From CAZOWM01 sp964583615 (lineage in GTDB: Bacteria; Spirochaetota; B62-G9; DRHN01): 64,000 bases of DNA. The position numbers were made by a program, and so were the translations under genes. The notes under the pieces are model-generated. The model saw only the letters and a list, made by a program, of their open reading frames with translations, was not told the DNA's origin and searched no databases. This document shows, piece after piece, positions 45,864-56,700 of the stretch (position 1 is its first letter; every line of letters starts with the position of its first letter). The stretch spans positions 62,001 through 126,000 of the forward strand of contig CAZOWM010000001.1 in NCBI GenBank assembly GCA_964583615.1. Reading direction: 5' to 3'.

Positions 45864-46346
45864 GTGCAGAAGAAAAAGAGTACGTACTCGATACGAGAGG
45901 TTCTGAACGAATATTGGTCGAAAAACAGGCCCCTCGCGTATAGGATACAATCATTTCAGGCCCTCGAAATGTGGGAAACTGTCGTTGATTCGTCTCTTCA
46001 TTCACATACTGCAGCTGTGACGCTGAATGACGGAGTTTTGTTTGTCAATACTGATTCCGCTCCCCTTGCAAACGAGCTCTCTTTAAAGGAACACGAGCTC
46101 AGGGAGAAGTTGAACGGGAAGCTTGTGTTCCCGGTGGTAAAAAAAATTGTGTTCAAATCGGGGTATATCCCGAAAAATAAAGCAGGAAAGAACAAAAAAA
46201 ACACGCAGAAAAAAAACGTAACCCTCGGCACGATAAAGAGAATCGAAGAAACGGTGAAAAGCGTAAAAGAAGACGAACTCAGGGAAATTCTCAGGCGATT
46301 TTTTCTCGCAGCTGCCGGAACAAAACGCTCTGATCACGATTCCTGA
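45864..46346 (+). CDS. DciA-like (DUF721) protein
   Basis: A 160-aa protein of the DUF721 family; DciA members help load the replicative helicase in bacteria lacking DnaC/DnaI. The DUF721 core spans about 8-95: TYSIREVLNEYWSKN, ALEMWETVVDSSLHSHT and the strand ELSLKEHELREKLNGKLVFP. The C-terminal third is Lys-rich and likely disordered. The GTG at 45864 follows TTGGAGAAAAC; the GTG at 45846 is less likely. Its place between recF and gyrB supports a replication role. Confidence 0.88.
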   Translation: MQKKKSTYSIREVLNEYWSKNRPLAYRIQSFQALEMWETVVDSSLHSHTAAVTLNDGVLFVNTDSAPLANELSLKEHELREKLNGKLVFPVVKKIVFKSGYIPKNKAGKNKKNTQKKNVTLGTIKRIEETVKSVKEDELREILRRFFLAAAGTKRSDHDS

Positions 46347-46437
46347 GATTCGTCAGGTGGGCTGGTTTCTCATAAAAAGCGCTGAATTATCTTGGAGTTT
46401 TGAAAGAAAATTAGTATATTAAATTATTGTTTTATAA

Positions 46438-48366
<1,929 letters not shown>

Positions 48367-48424
48367 TTTATCTGCACATAGTTGAGATCTCATCGAAATA
48401 CTACAGAAAAAGAGGTATGCTGAG

Positions 48425-50848
48425 GTGCCGCAACAGAATGAAAAAATAGTTCAAACCTTCATCGAAGACGAGATGAAAAACTCCTACATCACATACGCGA
48501 TGAGCGTAATCGTGAGCAGGGCGCTCCCTGATGTTCGGGACGGGTTGAAGCCTGTACACAGAAGAATACTCTACGACATGAATGAACTGGGAATTACTCC
48601 GGACAAGCCTTTCAAAAAGTCTGCCCGTATCGTGGGAGATGTTCTGGGGAAATACCATCCACATGGCGATCAGGCGGTTTACGATGCACTCGTACGGATG
48701 GCGCAGAATTTTTCCATGCGGTACCCCCTCATCGACGGGCAGGGGAACTTCGGCTCAATTGACGGAGACACCGCTGCGGCCATGAGATATACAGAAGTGC
48801 GCATGCTTCCTCTCGCGAACCAGCTTCTCGCAGACATAGAAAAGGACACCATTGATTTTATACCCAACTTCGATGACACGCTTCAGGAACCCTCAGTGTT
48901 GCCGGCTGCATTCCCCAACCTACTTGTGAACGGGTCGAGCGGGATTGCTGTGGGAATGGCTACGAACATCCCTCCTCACAACATTCTGGAAAGCATCGAC
49001 GCAATCATTGCCGTTATACAGAAACCTGATATAAAAATTAATAAAATTATTGATATTATTACTGGGCCTGATTTTCCCACAGGCGGGCTCATCATGGGAC
49101 GAACCGGCATCGAACAGGCGTACAAAACGGGAAGCGGACTGATAAAGATTCGTGCTCGGGTGAGTATCGAACGGATGAAAAATGGAAAGGACGCCCTCAT
49201 TGTCAACGAGATTCCCTATCAGGTGAACAAGTCACGTCTTCTCCAGAACATTGCCTCTCACGCCAAGGACAGAAAGCTCGACGGTATTTCCGACCTCCGG
49301 GACGAGTCCGACAAGGACGGAACGCGCGTCGTTATCGAGCTGAAAAGGGGCATAACCCCTCAGGTCATCATGAACCAGCTTTTCAAGTTGACACAGCTGG
49401 AGGTTACATATGGAATCAACCTTCTGGCCCTTGACCAGATGCGGCCAGTCGTCATGGACATCAAGCGGATCATTCAACGCTATATTGACCACAGAGAGGA
49501 AGTCGTACGAAGGCGGACAAAGTTCGATCTTGAAAAAGCGGAAAAACGTGCGCATATCCTGGAAGGGTTTTTACGCGCCCTTGACATTATAGATGAGATA
49601 ATCTCGATCATCCGGGCATCCAGCACACCGAAGGAAGCGGAGGGGCGTCTCGTCGCGAAATATGTATTTACAAAGGCGCAGGCAGAGGCAATACTCGACA
49701 TGAAACTCGCCCGTCTCACTGGACTCGAGCGGGAAAAGATAAAGAAGGAATACGATGAGCTCACTCTGCTCATTGCGAAACTCCACGAGATTCTGAAGAG
49801 CAGGAAAAACATTCTCAACGAGATCATCAAGGAATTACGGGAGATTGCAAAGAAACACGGTGATGAACGCAAGACCACGATCATTGATCAGGAGGAGGAA
49901 GTAGATCTGAAGGATCTGATCGTCGAAGAGGATGTGGTGGTGACGATATCTCACAACGGCTTCATAAAAAGAACGCCGATCACTGCGTTCAGGCATCAGG
50001 CGCGCGGAGGTGTGGGAGTGACCACATCGTCGCTGAGGGAGAACGATTTCATTGAGCAGATGTTCGTTGCTTCGACTCACGACATGCTTTTGTTCATCAG
50101 CAACAGTGGAATCGCGCATTCAGTAAAGGTACATGAGATCATCAATGTGGGGAAAAACTCAAAAGGGCAGAGCATCAAGCTCCTCCTCAGGCTTAGAGAG
50201 GATGAAGCCGTTGCAGCTGCGGTTTCCCTGAATGGAAAAGCAGAGGAGAAGCACATATTGTTTCTCACGCGAAAAGGCATCATCAAAAGAGGGACGGCCT
50301 CGGATTTTCAGAATGTGAGAAAAACGGGAATAAAGGCGATTTCTCTTGCAAAAGACGATATCATGATTTCTGCAATCGTAACCGATGGAAAGGGAGAGAT
50401 TATCATAGCAACTGCGGGCGGCAGTGCGCTTCGTCTCAGGGAGAGCAGCGTGCGGGTCATGGGGCGTGCTGCGCGCGGTGTAACGGGCATACGGCTGAAA
50501 AAGGGAGACTATGTCTGCGGCATGACGAAGATAGATAAGATGTCAGACCTTCTTATGGTAACGGAAAACGGGTTCGGGAAGAGAGTGGATTTCAAAAACT
50601 TCTCTCCGCACGGAAGAGGAACAGGGGGGCAGATCTATATAAAGTTAACCAATAAGACGGGAAGAGTTTCGGGAATAATGTCGATCGCGAAAGGCGATGC
50701 ATTTGTCGTGATAACGAACAGAGGAATGATAATCAAACTAAAAGCCAAATCAGTTTCAAAATTGGGACGCATTGCAGGAGGCGTGCGGCTGGTGAACATC
50801 AAAGCACCCGACAGTGTTGCTGCAGTTTCACGAATTGTTCAGGATTAG
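48425..50848 (+). CDS. gyrA: DNA gyrase subunit A
   Basis: An 807-aa gyrase A. The catalytic tyrosine is Y122 in [12 protein letters not shown], and the winged-helix quinolone region reads [17 protein letters not shown], with Gln at the position of E. coli Ser83. The C-terminal beta-pinwheel has a GyrA-box-like HQARGGVGV. The start is GTG with AGAGG upstream. Together with GyrB it introduces negative supercoils ahead of the fork. Confidence 0.98.
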   Translation: MPQQNEKIVQTFIEDEMKNSYITYAMSVIVSRALPDVRDGLKPVHRRILYDMNELGITPDKPFKKSARIVGDVLGKYHPHGDQAVYDALVRMAQNFSMRYPLIDGQGNFGSIDGDTAAAMRYTEVRMLPLANQLLADIEKDTIDFIPNFDDTLQEPSVLPAAFPNLLVNGSSGIAVGMATNIPPHNILESIDAIIAVIQKPDIKINKIIDIITGPDFPTGGLIMGRTGIEQAYKTGSGLIKIRARVSIERMKNGKDALIVNEIPYQVNKSRLLQNIASHAKDRKLDGISDLRDESDKDGTRVVIELKRGITPQVIMNQLFKLTQLEVTYGINLLALDQMRPVVMDIKRIIQRYIDHREEVVRRRTKFDLEKAEKRAHILEGFLRALDIIDEIISIIRASSTPKEAEGRLVAKYVFTKAQAEAILDMKLARLTGLEREKIKKEYDELTLLIAKLHEILKSRKNILNEIIKELREIAKKHGDERKTTIIDQEEEVDLKDLIVEEDVVVTISHNGFIKRTPITAFRHQARGGVGVTTSSLRENDFIEQMFVASTHDMLLFISNSGIAHSVKVHEIINVGKNSKGQSIKLLLRLREDEAVAAAVSLNGKAEEKHILFLTRKGIIKRGTASDFQNVRKTGIKAISLAKDDIMISAIVTDGKGEIIIATAGGSALRLRESSVRVMGRAARGVTGIRLKKGDYVCGMTKIDKMSDLLMVTENGFGKRVDFKNFSPHGRGTGGQIYIKLTNKTGRVSGIMSIAKGDAFVVITNRGMIIKLKAKSVSKLGRIAGGVRLVNIKAPDSVAAVSRIVQD

Positions 50849-50906
50849 GAGGGGCTTATTACATTTGACAACGAAAACAGATCCATCTATCTTTTAGTCT
50901 GGACCA

Positions 50907-50991
50907 GGAGAGATGGCTGAGTGGTCGAAAGCGGCGGTCTTGAAAACCGTTGTCCCTTCCGGGACCGGGGGTTCGAATCCCTCTCTCTCCG
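50907..50991 (+). tRNA. tRNA-Ser (anticodon TGA)
   Basis: Acceptor stem GGAGAGA/TCTCTCC with discriminator G, a long variable arm typical of class II tRNA, and a GGTTCGAATCC T-arm. The anticodon loop CTTGAAA gives TGA (50941-50943). No CCA is encoded. Confidence 0.97.
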
Positions 50992-51076
50992 ATATGTGAG
51001 ACCCGGTTGTGAAAGTGTGTTTACATCAGCGCCGATCTGTGATACAGTTACAAAGATGGAAATGTATGAATAAAGT

Positions 51077-51163
51077 GGAGAGGTGCGAGAGCGGCCGAAT
51101 CGGGCTCCCTGCTAAGGAGTTGTGCTCTTACGGGCACCGTGGGTTCGAATCCCACCCTCTCCG
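51077..51163 (+). tRNA. tRNA-Ser (anticodon GCT)
   Basis: Acceptor stem GGAGAGG/CCTCTCC with discriminator G, long variable arm, T-arm GGGTTCGAATCCC. The anticodon loop CTGCTAA gives GCT (51111-51113). No CCA is encoded. Confidence 0.97.
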
Positions 51164-51174
51164 AACTGTTTTAT

Positions 51175-51247
51175 GTGCCCATAGCTCAGTGGATAGAGCA
51201 TTGGATTGCGGATCCAAGGGTCGGAGGTTCAAATCCTCTTGGGCACG
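51175..51247 (+). tRNA. tRNA-Arg (anticodon GCG)
   Basis: Acceptor stem GTGCCCA/TGGGCAC with discriminator G, D-arm GCTC/GAGC with an A in the GGA position used by ArgRS, anticodon stem TTGGA/TCCAA and loop TTGCGGA giving GCG (51208-51210), which reads CGC. Most bacteria have ACG here, edited to ICG. T-arm GGAGGTTCAAATCCT. No CCA is encoded. Confidence 0.93.
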
Positions 51248-51270
51248 CAGATGATTTCACGGGAGCCGCC

Positions 51271-51615
51271 GTGCACATCGATTCCTATGAATTTGGGAGG
51301 ATGAGTGTGGACGGAAGAAGTTATTCGTCTGACCTCATTCTGTATCCGGACGGGAGCATAAACGATCGGTGGTGGCGGCGTGAGGGACACCTTCTTCAGG
51401 TTGATGATCTGGATAGAACCGAGAAGGTGCGTCCCGAGATTATCGTCATTGGTATAGGCGCGTACGGAATGATGAGGGTCGGAGAAGAGACCAGGGCGTA
51501 TCTCGACTCATTGTGTGATGAGATGGTTATTGAAAAAACCCAGTATGCGGTTGAACGTTTCAACGAGCTGTCTCGCTTGCATTCCGTGGAAGGGATGTTT
51601 CACCTTACCTGTTGA
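51271..51615 (+). CDS. Mth938-domain (DUF498) protein
   Basis: A 114-aa Mth938-domain protein. The family reads MHIDSYxFGRxxxDGxxYxSDxIxYPDG, matched by HIDSYEFGRMSVDGRSYSSD followed by LILYPDGSINDRWWR; the later IVIGIGAYGMMRV is also conserved. The GTG at 51271 is chosen because it gives exactly the family start and follows GGGAG; the frame is open upstream only because it runs through tRNA-Arg. The function of the domain in bacteria is unknown; a mitochondrial relative (NDUFAF3) assists complex I assembly. Confidence 0.85.
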   Translation: MHIDSYEFGRMSVDGRSYSSDLILYPDGSINDRWWRREGHLLQVDDLDRTEKVRPEIIVIGIGAYGMMRVGEETRAYLDSLCDEMVIEKTQYAVERFNELSRLHSVEGMFHLTC

Positions 51616-51690
51616 AGAACCGGATTCCCCGGGATTGCATTGGTAACCTCAAATAAGCTGTCTTTTACAGTACAGGTGTATTTGCCATAC

Positions 51691-51777
51691 GGAGAGGTGC
51701 GAGAGTGGTTGAATCGGGCGGTCTCGAAAACCGTTGTTCCCGTTTGGGAACCGTGGGTTCGAATCCCACCCTCTCCG
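51691..51777 (+). tRNA. tRNA-Ser (anticodon CGA)
   Basis: Acceptor stem GGAGAGG/CCTCTCC, discriminator G, long variable arm, T-arm GGGTTCGAATCCC. The anticodon loop CTCGAAA gives CGA (51725-51727). It closely resembles the GCT serine tRNA 600 bp upstream. No CCA is encoded. Confidence 0.97.
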
Positions 51778-51861
51778 ATCTATTCCGTCACTTCACTTCG
51801 CACATCAGTGTTTCTCTTCTTCTCACACACGTTGCTTCACCGGGAGAATAAAAGGGTCGCT

Positions 51862-52647
51862 ATGGGGAAAACGATTATTGTCGCGAATCAGAAAGGAGGG
51901 GTTGGGAAAACAACCACGGTCGTCAATCTGTCTGCGTACATTGCCGAAGCCGGGGAAAAAACACTCGTGATAGATCTTGACGCCCAGGGGAACAGCTGTT
52001 CCGGTCTGGGTGTAGAAAAAGGAGAAAACGAGCACGGGTTGTATGAAGCACTGCTCGGGATGATAGACGCACGTGAGATCGTCGTTGAAACGGAAGTGAA
52101 AAACCTGTTTGTGATCCCGTCTAATATTGATCTTTCAGGCGCACAGGTTGAAATGGTTGACATGGAAAAACGAGAGTTCAAGCTCAAGAGCGTCGTTGAC
52201 CGCGTGAAGGGGGACTATGACTACGTGCTCATCGATTCTCCTCCGTCTCTCGGACTTCTCACAATAAACGGGCTCGTTGCATCCGATGCGGTAATGATTC
52301 CCATACAGTGCGAATATTATGCGCTCGAAGGGCTGAGCCAGCTGTTGAAGACCATTAACCTGGTAAAGCAACGCCTCAATCCCAAACTCCAGATCGAGGG
52401 TGTGCTGCTCACTATGTACGATACAAGAACCAATCTTTCGAAGCAGGTTGTTGAGGAGGTTATTTCATATTTCAAGAATAAAGTGTACAAAACGATCATA
52501 CCCAGAAACATCAAACTCGCAGAAGCGCCGAGTTTCGGAAAACCGATCAGTGTGTATGATCCAAACAGTATGGGTGCGATTAGTTATTACAATCTCTCAA
52601 AGGAAATTATGAAAAATGGGGAAAAAAGCGTTAGGGAAGGGACTTGA
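51862..52647 (+). CDS. parA: Chromosome-partitioning ATPase ParA (Soj)
   Basis: A 261-aa ParA/MinD-type ATPase that together with ParB moves newly copied origins apart. The deviant Walker A is QKGGVGKTTT, Walker A' TLVIDLDAQGN and the later IDSPPSLGLLT are typical, and CEYYALEGLSQLLKTI is characteristic of Soj proteins. The start at 51862 follows AAAGGG; the open frame upstream runs through the serine tRNA. It overlaps parB by 32 nt. Confidence 0.96.
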   Translation: MGKTIIVANQKGGVGKTTTVVNLSAYIAEAGEKTLVIDLDAQGNSCSGLGVEKGENEHGLYEALLGMIDAREIVVETEVKNLFVIPSNIDLSGAQVEMVDMEKREFKLKSVVDRVKGDYDYVLIDSPPSLGLLTINGLVASDAVMIPIQCEYYALEGLSQLLKTINLVKQRLNPKLQIEGVLLTMYDTRTNLSKQVVEEVISYFKNKVYKTIIPRNIKLAEAPSFGKPISVYDPNSMGAISYYNLSKEIMKNGEKSVREGT

Positions 52648-53452
52648 TGCGTTGATTTCAGGCGGCTATGAATCCGAAGAAGCCGGTGAGAACATCCGGC
52701 TCATTCCTGTGGAGGAAATCGTACCAAACAGGTTTCAGCCGCGTAAGAGTTTTGATAATGAAAAGATACGCGAACTGGCACAATCGATAAAGGAAAACGG
52801 GATGATACAGCCGATTGTGGTACGAAAAAACGGTGCACAGTACGAGGTCATTGTCGGTGAGAGGAGGGTGAAGGCGGCAAAGGAGGCCGAACTTGCAGTG
52901 ATCCCCGCACTCGTCAAAGAGTATTCAGATGACAGGTTACTTGAACTTGCCCTTATCGAAAACATACAACGCGAGGATCTCAACCCGGTTGAAGAAGCGC
53001 TTGCATACAGGATGATACTGGAAAGAGAAAGGCTTACTCAGGAGGAGCTCGCAAACAGAATCGGGAAATCAAGAAGTTATATTGCAAATATGGTTCGAAT
53101 CCTCGAGCTCCCGGAACAGGTGCTCGAGAATGTTTCACGTGGAACAATTTCTGTGGGACAGGCGAAAGCGCTTCTTTCGGTTGATGAGGAAACGGATAAA
53201 ATTTCGCTTGCACAAAGAATCATACAAGAGGGGATCACGGTACGTGAGCTCGAGCACATTACGAGAAAACGCAATGTTCCACGTGGAACACTGCCGAAAG
53301 AGCGTGACCCTCATGTGGAAGAGTTGGAAGAAAAATTGAGAGGGCGTCTTGGAACCAAGGTCAAAATAGAGTATCGGAAAGGCAAAGGCGTAATCAAGAT
53401 TGATTTTTATTCCGACGATGAGCTCGAACGAATCCTCGAAATAGTAATCTGA
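52616..53452 (+). CDS. parB: Chromosome-partitioning protein ParB (Spo0J)
   Basis: A 278-aa DNA-binding CTPase-type partition protein. It has a ParA-stimulating start (KKALGKGLDALISGGY), the N-terminal CTP-binding region RFQPRKSFDNEKIRELAQSI and GERRVKAAK, the helix-turn-helix LTQEELANRIGKSRSYIANM, and a C-terminal dimerisation segment (about 225-278). AAAGGA precedes the ATG inside the end of parA. Two parS sites lie within the gene itself, so loading starts here, about 10 kb from dnaN. Confidence 0.97.
   Translation: MGKKALGKGLDALISGGYESEEAGENIRLIPVEEIVPNRFQPRKSFDNEKIRELAQSIKENGMIQPIVVRKNGAQYEVIVGERRVKAAKEAELAVIPALVKEYSDDRLLELALIENIQREDLNPVEEALAYRMILERERLTQEELANRIGKSRSYIANMVRILELPEQVLENVSRGTISVGQAKALLSVDEETDKISLAQRIIQEGITVRELEHITRKRNVPRGTLPKERDPHVEELEEKLRGRLGTKVKIEYRKGKGVIKIDFYSDDELERILEIVI
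53131..53146. promoter_or_regulatory. parS centromere site 1
   Basis: TGTTTCACGTGGAACA matches 15 of 16 bases of the bacterial parS consensus TGTTTCACGTGAAACA. It lies inside parB. Confidence 0.92.
53275..53290. promoter_or_regulatory. parS centromere site 2
   Basis: TGTTCCACGTGGAACA is a perfect 16-bp palindrome, 14 of 16 to the consensus and identical to a common parS variant. It lies 128 bp from site 1, also inside parB. Confidence 0.92.
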
Positions 53453-53501
53453 CCCTCCGGGTTTTAAAATCAGCAATAAGAGTTTACAAAAGATTGGAAA
53501 C

Positions 53502-54926
53502 ATGGGAAAATATCTGGACGGATATGCGCGGATGGAGGACAAAAAAAGGGAGAAACCGGTTTTCCGCAGCCTGGCACTGCAAATTGGGGGCGGTGCGGCT
53601 GTGCTTGTTATGCTGTACTTTGCCAGTAGGTTTCACTACCTCCTGTTTCACAGCCTCGCTGAAATATTCAGCATTCTTGTTGCATTCGGAATTTTCGTCA
53701 TTGCATTGAATTCACGAAAGTTCCTCGAGAACGGATACCTCATATTGCTGGGTATAGCCTACCTGTTCATCGGTGGAATTGATATTCTTCACACCCTCGC
53801 ATACAAAGGGATGGGAATTTTTCAATCTGGCGGATCAAATCTTGCAACGCAGATGTGGGTCTCTGCGAGGTATTTAGAGAGCATCTCGCTTTTCATCGCA
53901 CCGGTTTTTTTGAAAAATAAATTTCGATTTGAACTGGTATTTTCTGCGTATTTTATCTGCACGTTCCTGCTCATGGTTTCAATCTTGGCGTGGAATATAT
54001 TTCCTGTCTGCTATATAGAGGGTGAGGGGCTGACACCGTTTAAAAAAATCAGCGAATACGTTATCTCTCTTATTCTTACGGGTGCAGTTTTAACCCTTGT
54101 GAGCAAAAAGGATTCGTTCGATGAGAAAATATTCTCCTATATCATCGTTTCGATCATTCTCACCATCTGCTCTGAGCTGATATTCACCTTTTATTTCAGC
54201 GTCTATGACATGTTTAATTTGATCGGGCACTTTTTTAAAATCCTTTCCTTTTTCTTCATATATAAGGCAATCATCGAGAAGGGGATTGTTCAGCCCTTTG
54301 ATCTCATGTACAGGAACCTGAAACAGAGTGAGATGGAACTGAAGGGGGAGAAGGAATTTATTGAAAAATTGATCGATTCAGCGCAGAGCATCGTTCTCGT
54401 ATTGGACGAAAAAAACCGAATAATGAGGTTCAATTCCTACATGGAGGAAATATCCGGGTACCGGATCAATGAGGTGAAGGGGAAAGACTTTTTCAAGATA
54501 TTTGTTCCAGAGCGGTTCAAGCTTCAGACAAAGGAGCTTTTTAAAAATACCAGGGAAGGGGTTATCGAACATTGTATCATTGGGATGATTCGTACGAAAA
54601 ACGGTGCTGAGCGTGAGATAGAGTGGTACAATAGGCCTCTGGAATATGAGGGGAAATCGATAATCGGACTTATTTCGATCGGTCAGGATGTCACCGAACG
54701 GAGGCATGCGGAGAAGGACCGTGAACAGCTGATCATCGAACTGCAGGATGCGCTTTCGCAAGTACGCGCGTTAAAGAGTATGCTGCATGTGTGCCCGTTC
54801 TGTAATAGGATAAGGGATGAGAACGGTTACTGGCACACAATTGAATATTACTCACTGGTTTACAGTTCTGAGGGTATATCGCAGCACGTGTGCCCTGACT
54901 GCGCAGAGAAATATAATGTTAAATGA
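53502..54926 (+). CDS. MASE3-type membrane sensor with PAS domain and C-terminal four-cysteine module
   Basis: A 474-aa protein in three parts. Residues about 25-265 hold a MASE3-like sensor with roughly seven membrane helices, including FIGGIDILHTLAYKGMGIF. Residues about 285-400 are a PAS domain (LIDSAQSIVLVLDEKNRIMR, ending IGQDVTERRHAEK) with a following coiled coil. The C-terminus is a small module with C431-x2-C434 and C464-x2-C467 in CPFCNRIRDENGYWHTIEYY and HVCPDCAEKY. Such modules end many sensor proteins of anaerobes and may bind zinc. There is no histidine kinase, GGDEF, EAL or methyl-accepting domain, so its output is unknown. Confidence 0.85.
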   Translation: MGKYLDGYARMEDKKREKPVFRSLALQIGGGAAVLVMLYFASRFHYLLFHSLAEIFSILVAFGIFVIALNSRKFLENGYLILLGIAYLFIGGIDILHTLAYKGMGIFQSGGSNLATQMWVSARYLESISLFIAPVFLKNKFRFELVFSAYFICTFLLMVSILAWNIFPVCYIEGEGLTPFKKISEYVISLILTGAVLTLVSKKDSFDEKIFSYIIVSIILTICSELIFTFYFSVYDMFNLIGHFFKILSFFFIYKAIIEKGIVQPFDLMYRNLKQSEMELKGEKEFIEKLIDSAQSIVLVLDEKNRIMRFNSYMEEISGYRINEVKGKDFFKIFVPERFKLQTKELFKNTREGVIEHCIIGMIRTKNGAEREIEWYNRPLEYEGKSIIGLISIGQDVTERRHAEKDREQLIIELQDALSQVRALKSMLHVCPFCNRIRDENGYWHTIEYYSLVYSSEGISQHVCPDCAEKYNVK

Positions 54927-55033
54927 TTAAAGACTACCAGCCAAAAACTGTGTAACCGGGCAACCGAGGCGCGTCTTCCGCACCTTTCCGGTTTATAATG
55001 AAGCAATCATTCAGGTGAGAGGAGTACAGATCG

Positions 55034-55489
55034 ATGAGTGTGAAGGTTTTTCCAATGCTGCAGGGGTCTTCTTCTGCAACGTGGATGTTTTTCGGAATTA
55101 TTTTATTTCTGCTTCTGCTCGCGGTGTTTTTCAGTTTTCTCGCGTTTTCGATGAAGCATATCAGGTGTGAGGTTGACAGCAGGGGAATGCGTATTCGTGG
55201 AGGATTGTACAGTCGTTTTATTCGAAGTGAGTCGGTCGATATCGAAGGGGTGCGTGTGTTGGACCTGAAAAGGGATATCGACTTCCAGCCGAAAATACGA
55301 AAAAGTGGCATCGGAATGCCGGGATTGAAGCAGGGCTGGTTTAGGTTGAGGAACAAAAAAAAGGCCCTTCTTTTTGTGACGGACAGTTCGAAGGTTGTGT
55401 ATGTTCCCACAATTGAGGGATATTCGTTTCTGTTCAGCACCCCTGAACCTGAAAAATTTGCCGAGTATGTGCGAAAAATCTGGCGGTAA
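55034..55489 (+). CDS. Membrane-anchored bacterial PH-domain protein
   Basis: A 151-aa protein with one N-terminal membrane helix (about 17-41) and a C-terminal beta-rich domain resembling the bacterial PH domain of the bPH_5 (PF10882) type: GMRIRGGLYSRFIRSESVDI, then GIGMPGLKQGWFRLRNKKKA, LLFVTDSSKVVYVPTIEGYS and a final helix EKFAEYVRK. The function of this group is unknown. AGGAG precedes the ATG. It is unrelated by family to its neighbours and probably stands alone. Confidence 0.75.
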   Translation: MSVKVFPMLQGSSSATWMFFGIILFLLLLAVFFSFLAFSMKHIRCEVDSRGMRIRGGLYSRFIRSESVDIEGVRVLDLKRDIDFQPKIRKSGIGMPGLKQGWFRLRNKKKALLFVTDSSKVVYVPTIEGYSFLFSTPEPEKFAEYVRKIWR

Positions 55490-55558
55490 GGACCCCTTTC
55501 TTTGAACATTCTGACCCATACAGCTGTCAGACACAGTGGATGGAGGCCCTTTACTGGT

Positions 55559-56674
55559 ATGAAGCGTTTTTTGGGGATTCTTTTTCTCATTTTTTTTCTT
55601 TTCTGCGTTCCGGTGCTTGGTACCGGCTCCACCCTTTTTGCGGAACACAGTGCCGAAAAACAGGCTGGCGAAAAGAGGGGGAGGTTTTTTATTTTTCCCA
55701 TTGTGTTCTACACTCCAGAGACAGCCACCGGTGGCGGTGTGGTATTCAACTATTCGTACTGGACAAAGGAGGGGTTCCCCTCAGGCATTCCGTCAACCCT
55801 GAACCTCGTTTTTGTACTGACCGGAAAACGACAGTTCACTTATGAGATCAAAGCGGACAATGCGTGGAAAAATCATACACTGTACAGCAGTTTTGACCTG
55901 CGTGTGAGCAAATCCCCTGAAAGTTTTTACGGTATCGGGAACGACACGTCCGAGGGGGATGAGGAAAAGTATACACACAGCTATTTTGCCGTGAAACCTA
56001 CCCTGCAGTGGAGAGTTTCTCCCCATTTCTTTGCCGGGGCCGGGTACGAGTTCGAATACAGCTCGAACTGCGATCTGGAGGATGGAGGGCTTTTGCAGAG
56101 CGGGGATGTGCCCGGCAGCAGGGGAGGAATCGACTCGGGAGTCGGGTTTATGGTCACCTGCGACACAACAAACAGCAGGTTTTTTCCGAACAGCGGGGGG
56201 AGGTATTTGTTCTCGAGTTGGTTTTATCACCACCTTATTGGAAGCGACAACGACTTCAGCAGATACACGGTAGACGCACGCAGATATGTTCCTCTTTTCA
56301 GGGAACATGTTCTTGCGATGCAGATGCGGTATACCGCGATGAGTGGTGATGTCCCGTTTCATATGCTCTCACTTTTCGGAGGGCGAAGTCTCATGCGCGG
56401 ATATTACCTGGGAAGGTACCGTGACCGAAACATGCTCGTGTTCCAGACCGAATACAGGCTGCCGCTTATATGGAGAGTCGGTGCAGTGGGGTTTTTAGGA
56501 ATAGGCGATGTTGCTCCACGTGGAAAAAGCTTTGAGCTCGACGAGTTCAAATATTCTGCAGGTGCAGGACTCAGGATCATGATGAATGCGCAAGAAAAGA
56601 TCAACCTCAGGATCGATTATGCATTCGGAAAAGACTCTAGAGGGGTCTATGTGTCTCTGTTTGAGGCATTTTAG
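55559..56674 (+). CDS. BamA/TamA-family outer-membrane barrel protein
   Basis: A 371-aa protein with a signal peptide of about 25 residues (MKRFLGILFLIFFLFCVPVL) and then an Omp85-type beta barrel rich in aromatic and glycine residues. The family motifs seen are FPNSGGRYLFSSWFYHH (strand near the middle), LFGGRSLMRGYYLGRYRDRN containing the VRGF/Y-like loop that folds into the barrel, and the final strands with a C-terminal Phe. POTRA domains are absent, so it is a single barrel of the patatin-end or surface-antigen type rather than BamA itself. It probably makes an outer-membrane channel or translocator. The start at 55559 gives the signal peptide. Confidence 0.85.
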   Translation: MKRFLGILFLIFFLFCVPVLGTGSTLFAEHSAEKQAGEKRGRFFIFPIVFYTPETATGGGVVFNYSYWTKEGFPSGIPSTLNLVFVLTGKRQFTYEIKADNAWKNHTLYSSFDLRVSKSPESFYGIGNDTSEGDEEKYTHSYFAVKPTLQWRVSPHFFAGAGYEFEYSSNCDLEDGGLLQSGDVPGSRGGIDSGVGFMVTCDTTNSRFFPNSGGRYLFSSWFYHHLIGSDNDFSRYTVDARRYVPLFREHVLAMQMRYTAMSGDVPFHMLSLFGGRSLMRGYYLGRYRDRNMLVFQTEYRLPLIWRVGAVGFLGIGDVAPRGKSFELDEFKYSAGAGLRIMMNAQEKINLRIDYAFGKDSRGVYVSLFEAF

Positions 56675-56700
56675 GGAAATAAAAACAGGAGAACGCTGAA

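Noticed and set aside
51139..51270. Open frame running from tRNA-Ser through tRNA-Arg into the Mth938 gene
   Set aside because: The upstream codons are tRNA sequence; the GTG at 51271 with GGGAG restores the family N-terminus.
56512..56527. TGCTCCACGTGGAAAA, a possible third parS
   Set aside because: Only 12 of 16 bases match the consensus and the palindrome is broken near both ends; it lies in the barrel gene and is likely chance.
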